Positions 35,588 to 48,982 of a stretch of DNA of 64,000 nt are shown piece after piece (the first letter of the stretch is position 1; each line of letters opens with the position of its first letter). Under the pieces are notes generated by a model that was not told where the DNA came from, searched no databases, and was given only the letters and a program-made list of their open reading frames with translations. The stretch covers positions 3,844,001 through 3,908,000 of the forward strand of contig JAVTVX010000010.1 of NCBI GenBank assembly GCA_033439265.1, read 5' to 3'. The position numbers were made by a program, and so were the translations under genes. The DNA is from Dillenia suffruticosa (lineage: Eukaryota; Streptophyta; Magnoliopsida; Dilleniales; Dilleniaceae).

Positions 35588-36251
35588 TTACTTGACTTCC
35601 GAACCAAGGAAATAACTCATTAGCCCCATGTCAGTCATTTCAAATTCATGAGTAATGGCTAACTTGAAATCTATGAACATGTGAGGATTGCTACCAAGGA
35701 AAATAAGATCATTTTCATATAGAGCAATAAATAAGATATCTCTATTTTCCTTTTTCATGTATAAAGCATGCTCATAAGGATATTGTATAAAACCATTATC
35801 TTTGAAATAATTATCAATGTGTTTATTCCATACTCTTGGTACTTGTTTCAACCCATAGAGAGCTTTCTTCAATTTTAAGACATTTTTTTTCATCTCTCTT
35901 CTTTACATAACCCATAGGTTGTTCCACATACACTTCTTCCTCAAGAAAGCCATTTAGAAAAGCGGATTTGACATCCATTTGATAGATATGTCATTGAAAT
36001 TGTGCCGCAATAGAAATAAGTAATCTAATAGTTTCAATACGGGCACCTACAGCAGATAACTCATCAAAGTCAATACCGGCTTGTTGCTTATACCCCTTTG
36101 CTACCAATCTTGATTTGTATTTTTCTACCTTGCTATCAACATTTTTCTTGATTTTAAAAACCCATTTCACTCTAATGGGTGTATAGCCTTTGGAGAGTTC
36201 AACAAGCTTCCTTGTATCATTCTTTTCTATGGTTTTGATCTCCTCGTCCAT
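35588..36251 (-). pseudogene. Copia reverse transcriptase, broken, catalytic site changed
   Basis: Two open pieces are recognisable. 35991-36251 has the N-terminal part with VKWVFKIKKN, YKSRLVAKGYKQQAGIDFDE and ETIRLLISIAAQF. 35588-35893 has LKKALYGLKQVPRVWNKHID and MSYFLGSEV. They are in different frames with stops between. The catalytic motif, usually YVDD in this family, reads YEND here (about 35705-35719), so one metal-binding aspartate is lost. The enzyme is inactive as written. Confidence 0.88.
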
Positions 36252-36770
36252 AGCATCTCTTCATCTTTGATCTTCTTTTGCTTCTTCAAAAGAAATTGTT
36301 TCTTGATTAGTAAGAAGACAAATGAAATTTATTTCATTTGTTACCTCATAGAGTTCTCGAATACTCATTGTCTTTTGCACGGGCTAATTTTTGAAGAGGA
36401 TGATGAGGATGATGGCGATGCTGAGGATGATGATGATGTTATTTGTGATGATGATGATGGAGATGACGGTGGTGTGGTATCTTCAATAATCACTCCTCCT
36501 TGCTCCTTTTCTTCTTCTTCATGGATTTGTACTCCTTTTATTACATGTTAATTTCAAGATCTTTCTTCATTGAATTTTACATCCCGGCTTACATGCATCC
36601 TTTTGGTGTTTGGGTCAAAAAAGTTTGTAGGATGTTGACCATGCATCATAGCCGATAAAGATATATTTCCCGCTCTTGTCATCTAGTTTTGTTCTTCTTT
36701 GGCCTGGAATATGCGCAAAAGCAAGACAACCGAATACTTTCAAATGAGAAACGTTTGGCTTCCTTCCGCT

Positions 36771-37643
36771 CTATGCTTGTTGTAGAGTGATATTCTTCAA
36801 TTTCTTTGTTGGACATCTATTAAGTAAATATACTGCGCAATCTGCAATTTCGGCCCAAAAGTCTTTGGGCAAATTCTTTCCTTTGAGCATGCTACGAACC
36901 ATGTCAAGAATGGTCCGATTTTTTCTTTCCGCCATCCCATTTTGTTGAGGAGAGTATGGAGCCGTCAAGGATCGCCGGATGCCATGTTGCTTGCAATAGC
37001 TTTCAAAAGCTTTTGATGTGTACTCGCCTCCTCGGTCGGATCGAAACTCCTTGATATGATACCCACTTTGATTCTCCGTCATTGTTTTGAATTTTTTGAA
37101 AGTGTCAAACGTTTCGGACTTCTCCTTTAGAAAATACACCCAACATTTTATGCTATAATTATCAATAAACGTTAGAAAATATCTATTACCTCCAAGAGAT
37201 GTCGGTGAGATTGGTCCGTAGATATCGGTATGGACTAGATCAAGTGGCTTGTTTGCATGAAATGTTGCCTCCTTGGGGAAACTCTCTCTTGATTGTTTGC
37301 TAAGAACACATCTCTCACAAAATTGGTTAGGACAATTGATGTAAGGTAGTCCATTCACCATATGTTTTCTTGATATTAGGTTAAGACCACCAAAATAAAG
37401 GTGTTCAAATCGTAAATGCCAGAGCCATGAAATATCTTCCACACAAGCTTTTAGACATTTTGCACCAATATGATTGATATTCAACACAAACATCCTATTG
37501 TTACTCGTTTTGACATGAACAAGCAAGGCATCATTCTCATCTCTTAAATAGAGAATTCTATCTTTCATTTGAATATTAAACCCTTTCTCCAAAAGTTGGC
37601 TCAAGCTCAATATGTTACTTATCATACCCGGAACATATTGCAC
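36771..37643 (-). pseudogene. Copia GAG-pre-integrase and integrase core
   Basis: A 290-residue open stretch. GAG-pre-integrase comes first ([17 protein letters not shown] and a C..C pair at [15 protein letters not shown]), then the integrase core with [21 protein letters not shown] and [13 protein letters not shown], giving the D, D and E of the DDE catalytic triad. After it, [10 protein letters not shown] is the usual copia C-terminal signature. This is the best-preserved domain, but it lacks an intact neighbour on either side. The GAT-rich segment at 36395-36480 is the serine-rich linker between integrase and reverse transcriptase. Confidence 0.9.
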
Positions 37644-37676
37644 ATTAGAAATGAACCGTTGGCTATCATCTTTTAA

Positions 37677-37925
37677 TTAGATGAGTATATTACCTTCGTT
37701 CTTCACAAATAATTTTGAGGAGTCACCAAATGAAACTTCCCCTTTCACCGATTCATCCAGCTCCACGAACATGTCTTTGTGGCCACACATATGATTGTTT
37801 GCTCTAGTGTCCAAGTTCCAGAGATTTTTCTTCCCATCATCATCTTCCTTACATGTTAGCAAGAGAATTGAATCTCCATCTTCTTCCTGGCTTTTTGCAT
37901 ACTCAAATATCTTTGTGGCCAACAC
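37677..37925 (-). pseudogene. Copia protease remnant
   Basis: WNLDTRANNHMCG corresponds to the copia aspartic-protease site, which normally has D-S/T-G-A before the S/N-H-M. The glycine is replaced by arginine. VSFGDSSKLFVKNEGNI follows as expected. It lies about 150 bp inside the right LTR, in the place where gag should still be present. Confidence 0.8.
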
Positions 37926-38079
37926 ATATCTTTTAAAATCCCCCTTCTACAATATCTCAAATATATTGGGATCCAAGCAGTGCCTTCATTTGTATACTCC
38001 AATTTTCATAATTGGTTTTAGTAAGACGAAAAAAAGTGGGTTATAAGAGACTATTGGTTGACATACTTTGATATCAATT

Positions 38080-38428
38080 TGTTGGGTTAACCTTTTGCTT
38101 TGACACCAAAATGATAAGGTTAAAAAATATGACAAAGAGGATATTGGGTTTTGGAGAGACTAAACAAACTCTATTTTTCATATCTCATCATTTTAAAATG
38201 ATTTTAAGGGTTTATATAGACCCTAAGGAAGTTTAAAAGACATATTATATCACTAAATATGAAGTTATAGTGTCATTTCTCACTTGTCACATTCTAAAAC
38301 CGAAATGACTTTTATTTATATTTTTATTATCTCATTTAAGTTCATATTTTAATATGAGAGATCATTCAAATTTTACATTAAATAGATTTTTTTATTATTT
38401 GGGTGACTATTAAGTTCATATATTAACG
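38080..38428 (-). repeat. 5' LTR of the copia element
   Basis: It has the same length as the left LTR. The primer-binding-site-like TTGATATCAAAGTA (minus strand, 38065-38078) lies next to it. Confidence 0.9.
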
Positions 38429-38989
38429 TTATCTCCTTGAGAATTGATCGGAATCTATAGATTAGCAAGGTGGAGAAAGAGAAGCTTCGGAATCCGTTTA
38501 ATAAGAGAGAGGAAAACTAAGTTAATGAGAGAGGATAGAGAACGGTGAGGATTGATCAAGAGAGAGAGAAAACAAGAGAAAAGATTGAACAATCCAGATT
38601 AAGAGTAGAGTGGGGGTAAATTCGTAATTTTATCTAAACAACCTAGTTCAATACATATATATTTGTATTTTGGCCAATTTATAAACTTAGTTTAAAGTTC
38701 GTTATCCATAATCCTAATAGGGGGGTTGATTGTCAAAACTCGCAAATGACAAACTTAACCGTGCAAAGGTCAACCCGGAAGAGAAAACAGGCTGGAATGC
38801 TGTTTGAAGTTTGACGTGTGATGTGATCCCGACGTGAACCACCCCTACCCCCTCAGCTCCCCCAAACCACAGCATGCCTGTCCTTACCTCCTTCCCAAAC
38901 TAATGCAACGCCAAAACTCTCTCTCCCCCCTGCGATCTCCTGCTTTCTTTCTTCATCCTCTCTCTTTCTCTCTCTCCCCAATGTTGTTC

Positions 38990-39025
<36 letters not shown>

Positions 39026-40334
39026 TCTCTCTCCAATAGGAAGCACGCCTTTCCATCCCCTCACATGCTAGTCAAAGATTGGAAAGCTTGGGCTGGGTTT
39101 GTGAAGTTGGTCATATTTCCAGGGAACACGGTTGTAAGAAAGCCTTAACCTTGTTATGGGCATTTTCTTGTTTGGTCACTCAACACCAACAAGGGGTGCA
39201 AACCCCAAGATCAAAAAGATAAAAGGGATTCTCTTCCTCTCTACATCATTTTTTTTTGTAACTTGTGTACTAAGTGTTGAAAATTCATATATAATAAAAG
39301 AAAAAAGAAGAAACAGACAAGGTTGTCAAGAATAGAAACCCTAGAAACTCCTTTCCAGGTATCAATTACGCCATTTTTCATTCCAGTTTCTTCAATGATT
39401 TCAACTTGTTGATTCTGGAAGATTCAAACACACTCATGCATGTCTCAGAGCTTTGATCGAATGGGCTTCGTTATTTTTTTCCTTTTCTTTTGTACTATCC
39501 ATCTTGCCTTACGCAAATTCTCCACCTCAACCCAGAAAAAAAAAATTAATTAATAAAAAATTCAAGGGTTTAATGAGAAACGATATCTTCTATGGAAAAA
39601 AGAATTAAAAAAATGTTAATTAATTTAGAAATAAATATATTTAAAAAATTAATTATTAATAATAATTAATGAACTTTTCATTATAACTTTATATTTTGCC
39701 CATGATTTGAAGAGAAAAAGCTTTTAAAAATTGTAATCTAATAGGGTGTGACGTCTTATGGTGCAGGTAGTAAAAAATCATAAAAAATGACCTTATGCGG
39801 ACGTGATCGGTCAAATTTATAAAATGAAAAATCATTTTAAAAAATTTTAAAACTATTTAATTTTAGTTTTAATGCTGAAACTGATAAAATGTTCAATTAA
39901 ACAAAATCAGAATAAAAAATCACATTTAAATATATATCATTTCTTTGGATTAATAGAATAAAAAATAAAAATTTAAGAATAAAAGTTTTGTATCATGATA
40001 TTTTTAAAATTTAAATAAAAATATGATTTTTAATTTATTTTTATAATTTTTTATTTCAAATTTAGTTTGGATTTCGAAAGCGAATCAACTGCCCTGTCTT
40101 TTGTCATGATTTTATACCTACATTTTATATTTACGTGATAAAAGTTTTTGGTCTATTAACGAGCATTTTTTATGGATAAAATATTAAAATTTTTAATTAA
40201 ATTTTAGATTTAAAATTTAAAATTAAAAAAAATATATATATGTTAAAAAAATTATTTTTTAAAATAAATCTAATAAAAATTTAAATTAATTTAATTAAAA
40301 TATAATTTTAAATATTAACTGATGTTAAATACCA
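38429..40334. other. Intergenic DNA with a CT-rich block
   Basis: A (CT)n block at 38992-39031 sits in GC-richer DNA (38830-39150). The open frame there is carried by the repeat and has no recognisable domain. The rest is AT-rich. Transcription from this block is possible but unproven. Confidence 0.35.
38992..39031. repeat. (CT)n microsatellite
   Basis: CT run with one CCT interruption. Confidence 0.9.
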
Positions 40335-40502
40335 ATACTTGTTGGCGTCGATGAGTGGGCATTTTTGTTCCATAACCAAAATCAGGAGTTTGACTCCCTT
40401 GGGAGATCTACCCTCGCTCGGGTTCTATAACTGTCGATCTAGATTAGTTGGGGTCAAATCTGAACAACGGGTAATGGTAAAATCAAAGTAAAAAAAAAAA
40501 AA
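40335..40502 (+). mobile_element. tRNA-derived SINE (Au-SINE-like)
   Basis: The head GTTGGCGTCGATGAGTGGGC (A-box region) is followed by AGGAGTTTGACTCCC (B-box-like). The body has GGGAGATCTACCCTCGCTCGG, GATTAGTTGGGGTCAAAT and GGGTAATGG, and a poly(A) tail ends near 40502. Confidence 0.7.
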
Positions 40503-41304
40503 GAGCTCGGCCCCAGGCCAGTGGGATGGGCCTAAACCTGATCCCTCCTGCATGGGTCACGGTACCAATATCAATACCATCCATGACTTCTCAAATCAGG
40601 AATTGAAAAAGATCATGGGGTGTTGTCTCCTTTGGATGCCGATATGTCGTGCCTTCATTGGCTTAAGCTGAGGCAGATGTGACAGATAGTCTACACAGAA
40701 TAATTTCCCCCTCCTAATTAAATCCTGTTACCCACAAACTTTGAGGGTCCGTACTTAGCTAATCACCATTAAAAGGGCGAACAAAGTATAATCACCACTA
40801 AAGTGATGTTCGATTATTTAGCCATGTGCCTTTATAATAATCTCATGCTTTGTCGTATTGTTATTTTAAAATCAACTAGAAAATATATTAATTTTAATTT
40901 AAATTTTAAATAAAAAATTATATTAAAAAAATTTTTCTTATAAGAAATTCGACGGTACAATAGAGGGATAATTTTTCTTCACTTGGGATTTCTTATTTTC
41001 TTAAAAAATAAATATATTTTAATCAAAAGTCGTGAGCCTAAACATATACAATAGAGGGACAATTTCTCATTTAATTATATAATAAATTAAAGTCATTAAA
41101 AATTAAATTTATTTTATTAAAAATAACTTAGGGTGCATTTATTAAAACTATATCTGCTTGTGGAAAAGATGAGCTTTTTGTTTATGAGCAACTGATTCCA
41201 TCTCCTTCTCTTAAGCATATCAATTTACCTTATATATATATAGTTTTGAACTTTAAAAATAAAAACATAACACCGTGCAGCTGTGGGCTTTGTTGCTTTT
41301 TTCT
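40503..41304. other. Intergenic DNA
   Basis: No gene recognised. GC-richer at 40505-40700, AT-rich after. Confidence 0.3.
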
Positions 41305-41313
41305 CCTGGGAGA

Positions 41314-41353
<40 letters not shown>
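41305..41353. repeat. (GA)n microsatellite
   Basis: Near-uninterrupted GA repeat. The open frame across it (41275-41574) has no known domain. Confidence 0.9.
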
Positions 41354-41356
<3 letters not shown>

Positions 41357-43384
41357 CAGCTATGGGCATTGAACCAAGGAATCTGATAGGTGCGAATCAG
41401 TGTGGCATCGTCAAAGGAAAAAAAAATATATTTTTATTTAAAATAGATACTTCTATTCGCTGCTCACAACAAAAAAGTCATTACTGTAACCAAAAAAAAA
41501 AAAATAATCATTACTACAAGGACCGACCGCGATACCCAACCGGAGCTATAAGAAGATTTATCAACGGTCGATGACATAACAGGCAAAAATATTTTCATTC
41601 CTTGATCACGTAGGAATATAAATCTCAGAATAGGTATGAAGAATCTTTTATTGAAAGACTCACCCCCATAATAATTGAGTTCTACAGTCAGTCAATCTAC
41701 TTTAATCAACACAAAATTCTGGATCACTGATCATAGCCCAGTCATACGGACCATAAAAAGAGCTATAAGAAGGTTTTATCCCCTTCCAAACTGATTGTAT
41801 AACAAAAGTCTCTATTCCATCGAGCAATAGCTAGATAAATACTCACAACTCAACCCCAATACAGAGTGCGAACTTTCTAATTTGCATAAGTCTTTTGTGG
41901 TTATGCATATGTTGTGATATAATGCGCATGATTAGGTTTAGTCATATAGCATTAGGGTTTTAATAGGACATACTTTTGACTCTTGGTTTGACCTGGTTAT
42001 ATTTTTGGATATCGTGCTCTTTTTGCTTTTTGGTGCATTTGAAATATCCAAATAAACATAGTTATAGAAATAAATCTTAGTTTTCTATGTTTTTGAAATT
42101 GTCTAGAATGGTACAAATGAGGTGGATTCTTAGTTGTGATCTGAATTAGAATTTCATCGGGTTTAATTAGATAAAATATGGAGTTCATGCAATCTCAAGA
42201 ACTAGGATGATGAATCAAGCAAAGCAAGCTTAAAAAGGCAAGTAATTGTATGCATATGTATTTTTTTTCATTTTAGATATTATGGTTTTCTAGACTGATG
42301 TCCTAAATTGGTTGTAAATAAATGTAGCATGTATATTGACCAAGAATTAGATGATCAAAGCATATAACCAGTCGTAAAAATATTAGGGGTGTAGTAAGAA
42401 TTGTCTTATATATTCAAGATATATTTAATCATTATGTAATTAGGTTATGATGTACAAATGATGATATTTTTATCACAAAATCTTTAAAATTTCGAGTGGT
42501 CTTTTCCTAGAAAGAGATAATTCGAACATAAATTTAATATCGATAATTTGATATGAATTATGATATTCATGAATTCTTGTAAAGACAATCAAATAGTAAA
42601 AAATTCTTATTCAGATATTTTTCTTAAAATCTAGTATTGAAAGTTTATGGACATGTATATTTTCATAATTTTCGTTATTTACTGCGTAACAAAAAAAAAA
42701 TGATTTTCTTGAATATGGATGAATTTTAGGAGATTTTTTTTTTTTTTTTTTTTGGGCGAGACCTTGAATAGTGTTAATCTCATATGTCATTTTCATAGCT
42801 TTCAAATTAAGATAAATAATATTGTTTCCTCTATATTTGACATGTTTGTTTATTTATCATGTGTATACAATGCATGAAATACTAATGCGTAAAACTATTA
42901 GAAAATGATTAAAATTTTTCATTATTTATTTAATAAGAGAATATTTAAATTTTAATAAATATAAAGTAGAACCCCTTCGTGATGGGTTTCATGATAGTGC
43001 ATCTCTCGAGATTGACTTTACCTGCTTGATTGGTTAAAAATACCTCCGGCCTTGCTATGCATACTAACATCGTATCAGAGTCACTGCTCACAAGTTAACC
43101 TTTCGAGTTCTAAAAACAAGTGCAGACTCCCCTAATACGAAGGAGGTTATGACAAGATGCCAAAGTACAAAGGCATCAACGAAGGTTATGATAAAAATAA
43201 ATTTTGTACCCTCGCAAAATACCAGCTCAAAGGCATCAACGATTTGTCTCCATTTCCTTTCTGTTTGATTGCTAATTTGACATGCAAATTGTTGTTGAAC
43301 ATGACTTGTTTTCCTATGTTATTATTCACATATCATATTTCATACATAATAACTATTTCATATCAAATATTTTTGAATTAAGTG
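41354..43384. other. Intergenic DNA
   Basis: AT-rich, with a T run at 42731-42752. No coding or RNA gene recognised. Confidence 0.35.
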
Positions 43385-43549
43385 AACAAAAGCTCTCTAC
43401 CGTTTAATCAGATTTTTCAAGTTCGAGTCTTAGCAGTGACAAAAAAAGATTTGAGAGATCCAACCCCTAAAATAGATTTTACAGTACTCAAACTGGATTA
43501 GTCAGAAAAAATCCGGATACTATTGATTTAAACCGAAAAAAAATAATAA
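43385..43549 (+). mobile_element. tRNA-derived SINE (Au-SINE-like), diverged
   Basis: B-box-like AAGTTCGAGTCTTAG at 43418-43432. Body pieces GAGAGATCCAACCCC, CTGGATTAGTCAG and ATCCGGATACT, and an A-rich tail ending near 43549. The head is partly lost. Confidence 0.6.
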
Positions 43550-44739
43550 CTATTTTATATTAGGTATACGTTGTGCATGTTTCCGCCGGTAGTTTGCTTG
43601 ATCCAATTCTCAATATTTCATATACATGAGGAGCCAAATGGGGTATTCGGGTAATTGCTGTGAACTGTAGGCTTAAGGATCATATTCATATGTTCTCTGC
43701 TCTCTTGAGATTATTTATTCATGTTTCCTACGTAGTAATTATTATCTCTCACAAAAGTTTTACAGTGAAATGAAGTGTTATTTATCCAATTACGTTTGAC
43801 ACTCTCCTATGGATAATAAACAATTTATCCTATTACCTGAGATTTTAAAATGAAAGCAAAAGAGAGTCTGAAACGATTTTAATTCAAAACTTCAAATCAT
43901 ATAAATATTTTTATATTTAAATTAATAAAAAAAATATTATTCTTTTCTTCTTCCGATTGCTTCCTGGCGTTGATTGCTAATCTGCTTTCTTGACAACTTG
44001 GGCGCCATCATTCTCATCCGTCTCCCAAACCATGAGTAATGCAATGCATTCGTAATCATATCTGACAACTGGTTGCTTTTGAAGCAGATGCACTGTTAGA
44101 TAAGTATTTTTCTCACTTTTTAAGTCTTTATTACACAACTTTATGCTTTGAATTATATATTAAAATTTAATTTGGGTTTATTCATTTAATTAAACAAATT
44201 AAGAAAGAGAACAAATTTCAGACTCCTTTATTCAATGATTTTAAATTAATTATATTATTAAATCTAATACCGAAATAAATTAAAAAATTCTTGTTCGTTT
44301 AATCTTAAATACGAAAATTATAATATTAATTTTCTCCTAAATAAATTAATAAAAATATGAGTTATTCTATACTGCAATGTCAAGTGCATAAAAATATGAT
44401 AATATTGTGCCAAATATATATATTATTAACAGATATCAATGCATATAATGTTAAAAGATGTATATATAATAGGTTATGTTGTCGCCAAAGAAATAACGAT
44501 TGTTTATCATTCACAAGAGATTCAAATTCTTTCATTAGAATAAAGCAATACAAATATTACTACTAATCTAGAAATTCATTCGATTCAAATACTTTATATA
44601 CATTCTATCACTAAAGTCACTAAACTCGTTATATTAATTAAAATAATTAAAGAAAATTATTGTACATAAATGTTTTGATAATAAACTAAAACAAATAAAT
44701 TAGTTGAGCAAAAACGGAAAAATATAGTCTGAATAGCTC
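43550..44739. other. AT-rich intergenic DNA
   Basis: No gene or element recognised. Confidence 0.35.
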
Positions 44740-46560
44740 AATTATAGAAAGTGTTGACAGATACATTGAATTGGTCGATAGATTATCAGCTATTCTTTCA
44801 AATTAGTTGACATAAAAGATAAAAATACAAAGATTAGTTAACGCATTGCTCTGACCAGTCACACACCGTAAATAATCAACTAAACCATCGTGTTAGTTGA
44901 TAGACCCCAAATTTAGTTGACAGAAGTCATGATATAGTTGACAGGGTCCAAACATATGCATAGTCATAGTAGACGGATCTTTTAAGTCTGGTCAACTAAA
45001 TCGTAGGTTAGCCAACTATATCATTGTGATAGTCAACTAAGTCCAAGAAAACATTGGTTTTACTAGACTACTCTTCAAGTTTAGCCAACTAAACATTAAA
45101 AATTAGCCAACTAAAACTATGACTCTGTCGACTAAAACTCTTAAATATTAGAAAAATTTTGAACTCCGACAAAAATATTGACTAACACATAAAACATGTC
45201 AAATAATGATTTCCACACTTAGAAAATATTTTGATTTCTAATAAGAGAGTCCACTTTAAAATGCCGACTTATAATATTAATCGACACATACTAAGACTTA
45301 GTCTACATCCAAATGCTTAAAACACATTATAGTCAAATAACATTTTAACATTTTCGACTAAGCAAAAAATATTAGTCGACATATGATTAAGGGTAGTCCG
45401 CACCCAAAAGCTCAATACACAAACATAGCCGACTAAAATATTAAAACTGCCAACTAAGTAAGAAAATTAGTCAATAAAGTATCATGAGATGTTATGTTAG
45501 CTAATATACTGAATATGAATTGAATAGTCAGCCGATTATAAAAATTAGTTGACTAATGTCTAGAAAGCTATCGACAAAAGATTAGAATTAGCTAACAAGA
45601 ACTTCACTGTCAAAATATTAGTTGAAAATGATCCAAATAATAGTCGATAAATATTTAGGGTAAATAGAAAAATTAGTCAGTTACAATCCATTCGACAAAA
45701 CTATAATTTAATTTAGAACTTATCTAACTATCTTGATATAATAGTCGACACAATATCTATTAGTCGAAATAAGGTACAATTGTTCCAACTAAGTCAAAGG
45801 AAAACCAATAGCCACACAAACTAAGCTTTCAACTTAGTAGACTAATCAGAGACACCAAATGAAAATTAGCCGGATAAGAAAATATGCTAATCGACTAATT
45901 AATTACAAAAATTACATTTAGTCCACTGAATGATGAAAGGTGTCAATAGCAACAGACAAAATTTAAATTTAAAAAAAAAATAGTTGACAAAACACTCATA
46001 TTAGCTGATCTATGAATCTAAAGTCACACACTCTAGTCGACTCGATAGCAACACCTGTCGGCAGATGAGTTGAAAGTACTATAGCTGATTAAGCTTAAAA
46101 TTTAGTTGACTAATAACCTTAAAATCTCATACATTAATAATACTCTTCTAGTATGATTGTCAACCTATGAATGAACTCACATAGTTGAAACCTATTTTTA
46201 TCTATTTTGCACTCAAGAAATATCAAAACGCCATAACCAACTAATGCAATAAAGTTTTCGACTAACACAATACAATTGTCGACTAATAACTGAACATAGT
46301 TGACAGGAGCATGACCAAATTCAAAATTTAGTTTGCTAACTTGACACGCTAGTCGATGCAACTCGTAATAATTCATTTGATAGTTGACTAAATTCATAAA
46401 GCTGCAAACTAATAAGACATATCAAATGAAATGCAGTTGGCTAAAAGAGCAAACTAGTCGACTAAGTAAAAAAAATTGTCGACTGCATAAGAACAAAATT
46501 TGAAATCTAAATTGAATAGTTGACAGAACACTCGTTCCGGTCAACACATTCTTTTTAACG
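44740..46560. repeat. Array of TAGTCGAC/TAGTTGAC motifs in both orientations
   Basis: Over about 1.8 kb the word TAGT(C/T)GAC(T/A) and its complements (GTCGACTA, GTCAACTA, GCCAACTAA) recur dozens of times, typically every 20-60 bases, in both orientations, with AT-rich unique-looking spacers. There is no fixed period, so it is not a satellite. A minus-strand frame (46134-46397) is composed of the motif and has no known domain. It may be the subterminal part of a DNA transposon, but I found no terminal repeats or transposase. See the findings. Confidence 0.65.
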
Positions 46561-48734
46561 TTGATTTCTAAAAAAAAAAACAAACAGATGGTTAAGAACA
46601 TTAAATATTTCATTAATAACCAACGTTCGAATACTTACCAACCACAACAGCTCTTTGGATAAATGAAATAAATAATGATATATATATAGAACTATAGATC
46701 TTTGAAAGAAAGTGGGGTGAAGTACCGAAAGAAAAATGAAATACTAAATATTTTGAAATTTACAACACTCTGACTTTCAAATGATATACCCTATTTTTCT
46801 TATTTTTGTATAATTCTTTTTGTGAACTTTAAATTTGTTACATCTGAAATTGTAGTTTCATCAATTGTGACACTTATTCTCCTTATGTATAAAAAGTTCA
46901 AAAGACCATAGAGAGAGAATGTTTTGGTATGAGAGAAATGCAATATCTGAGATTGGAAAGTATCTGTGACAAAACACTTTTAAACATTTGATTTACATTT
47001 TGAAAGTAAATTTATTATATTATTTCAGAATAAATATTGAAAATTCAAATGGTGTCTGGGTGTAGACGTACACCGGACTTAATGATATCATTATAAAAAT
47101 TTTATGTGTTCTATATTCTATTCTTCCTTCATTTCTACCTTCATTTTATTCTCTCTTTTCTTCTTCTTCTATTTCCAATTCCAACTTCTTTTAGCAACAT
47201 TCATACAATTTTTAAAATTATTGAAAAATTGTCATATAATCTATTCACTCTCCCTCTAAATTGTATTTAAAAAATTATGGAGTTATCAAAATATTTTCCA
47301 AAATCGACAACCTTTATATGACCATATATCTAGCATAGTGGTATATATGAAGAATATATATAATTTTTTTAAAAATTAAAATTCTAAATAATAAATATAA
47401 TATAGTTGAGTGAATATTTTGTTAATTTTTGAATCTCAAACAAATCAAATGATTACGGAATTCTAAAAAGTTGGTAAAATCATTCTTGAAAATAGTAATC
47501 ATGGTAAGTGGTAACTCGTTTGCCGCAATCCAATCCATCTGGGCGCTTGAGCAACATCTTGTCCCCTATAATTATTTCGTTAATTGTTTATATTGTTATA
47601 AAAGTTTATTTATAAAAATTTTAACTAGAATAGTTTTTATAAAAATTAAAATAATTATTTATAACTAAATCTAATATTAAATTTGAAGGCCATGATTCGT
47701 ATCGATTTCTTATGATATAGTAAAAATAAAGAAAGAAAATGATGGACTTTTAATAGTATATACTATAAATATTCCCATTAATTATGGTATAATCACGAAA
47801 ATTATTCTGAATAGTAGTTTACTTTTTAAAATCTTATTAATGAAATTCGATTAGAGGGGTAATATTTCGTACGATAGAAAAAGTATAAATTTTTAAATCA
47901 ATTAAAAGAATATAAAATTTACAAATTAATTCTAAAATAATTTATTTAGAATATGCTTGAATTCAAACGAACTCAAAAATATTTATTTTGGGGAATTCAT
48001 TTTTGGATCCAAAATATTTATTTGGTTTTAAGCATAGAGATATTATTATTATTATTATTAATTACGGCAAACTTTAGTGGAGTAACTTAAAATTTTGTTT
48101 GTAAAATAATACGTGAAAAATTATAATATAAATATTGAGAAAATTATTTTGGTCCTAATAAATAATATATCCCTTACATTTTATGAGGGTAGAAATATGA
48201 AAATATTTTATAATTTTTTTTTTTGGAATAAAAGAGATATCAGAGTAATTAAAATATAGTTTAGTAACAAAAAATATTTTTAATTTCCAACTCCAATTTT
48301 TTACTTCATTTTATATTTTTATATTTATGAATTAAAAAAATAAAATTATTATTATTATTATTATTTTCTATAAAAGTGATATATTACGGTTTCCTAATAT
48401 AATATTGCGGTCTCACTGTTTATTATTTCAGGAAAAGAGAAAAAGATTTATAATAACACAGAACCCACGCTGGACTTGGATGGGCCGACAATCGCCTCCC
48501 TTCCCAACTGCAGTATTTATTAATGGGAATATATTATACGCGAGCATATCTGAGGTTTCATTACACGCGCACATTGGAATTTGGAAATCTAGAGGTTTGA
48601 TTGCACGTGCTCACACGCGCAGTAAGAAGAGTAGGGGTATATACTTAGTGATGAGGAGAGGAAGCAGCCCAAAGGAATGAGAGTGTCATGTGACTTTTGA
48701 GGTCCCATAAAATTACAAAAACTTCATTACAAAA
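46561..48734. other. AT-rich intergenic DNA upstream of the LRP1-like gene
   Basis: Mostly AT-rich. Short (ATT)n runs lie near 48045-48060 and 48345-48365. A GC-richer part starts near 48440. No coding signal. Confidence 0.35.
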
Positions 48735-48745
48735 GTCTTTATGCG

Positions 48746-48781
<36 letters not shown>

Positions 48782-48925
48782 GCATCACAATAGTTAGTCT
48801 CTCTCTCCACCCCTCACTCTCCTCACATCGCAATTGTTAGTGTGATTATTGGAGAGAGAGAGAGAGAGTACTCTAGTTGGTGAGGCGGGTTTTGGGGTGC
48901 GGGCGAAGAGAGTGAAAGTGAGTAT

Positions 48926-48982
<57 letters not shown>

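Larger units (their letters stand above)
34407..38428 (-). mobile_element. Ty1/copia LTR retrotransposon, degenerate, gag missing
   Basis: Two 349-bp LTRs (34407-34755 and 38080-38428) begin TGTTGGGTTAAC and end ATATATCAACA / ATATATTAACG. The flanking 5-bp words TTATT (34402-34406) and TTATC (38429-38433) are a near-match target duplication. On the coding (minus) strand a primer site related to the initiator-tRNA-Met type lies beside the right LTR, and a polypurine tract (AAAGGGGGG, 34756-34766) lies beside the left LTR. The domain order is protease, integrase, reverse transcriptase, RNase H, which is copia. Only about 150 bp separate the right LTR from the protease, so gag is almost entirely deleted. 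Frames are broken and the LTRs differ at many sites: an old, dead copy. Confidence 0.9.

Noticed and set aside
38830..39150. Possible microRNA or small gene around the CT block
   Set aside because: I found no stem with a known conserved plant miRNA sequence and no coding domain.
46134..46397. Minus-strand 87-residue frame in the TAGTCGAC array
   Set aside because: Composition follows the repeat motif and there is no known domain.
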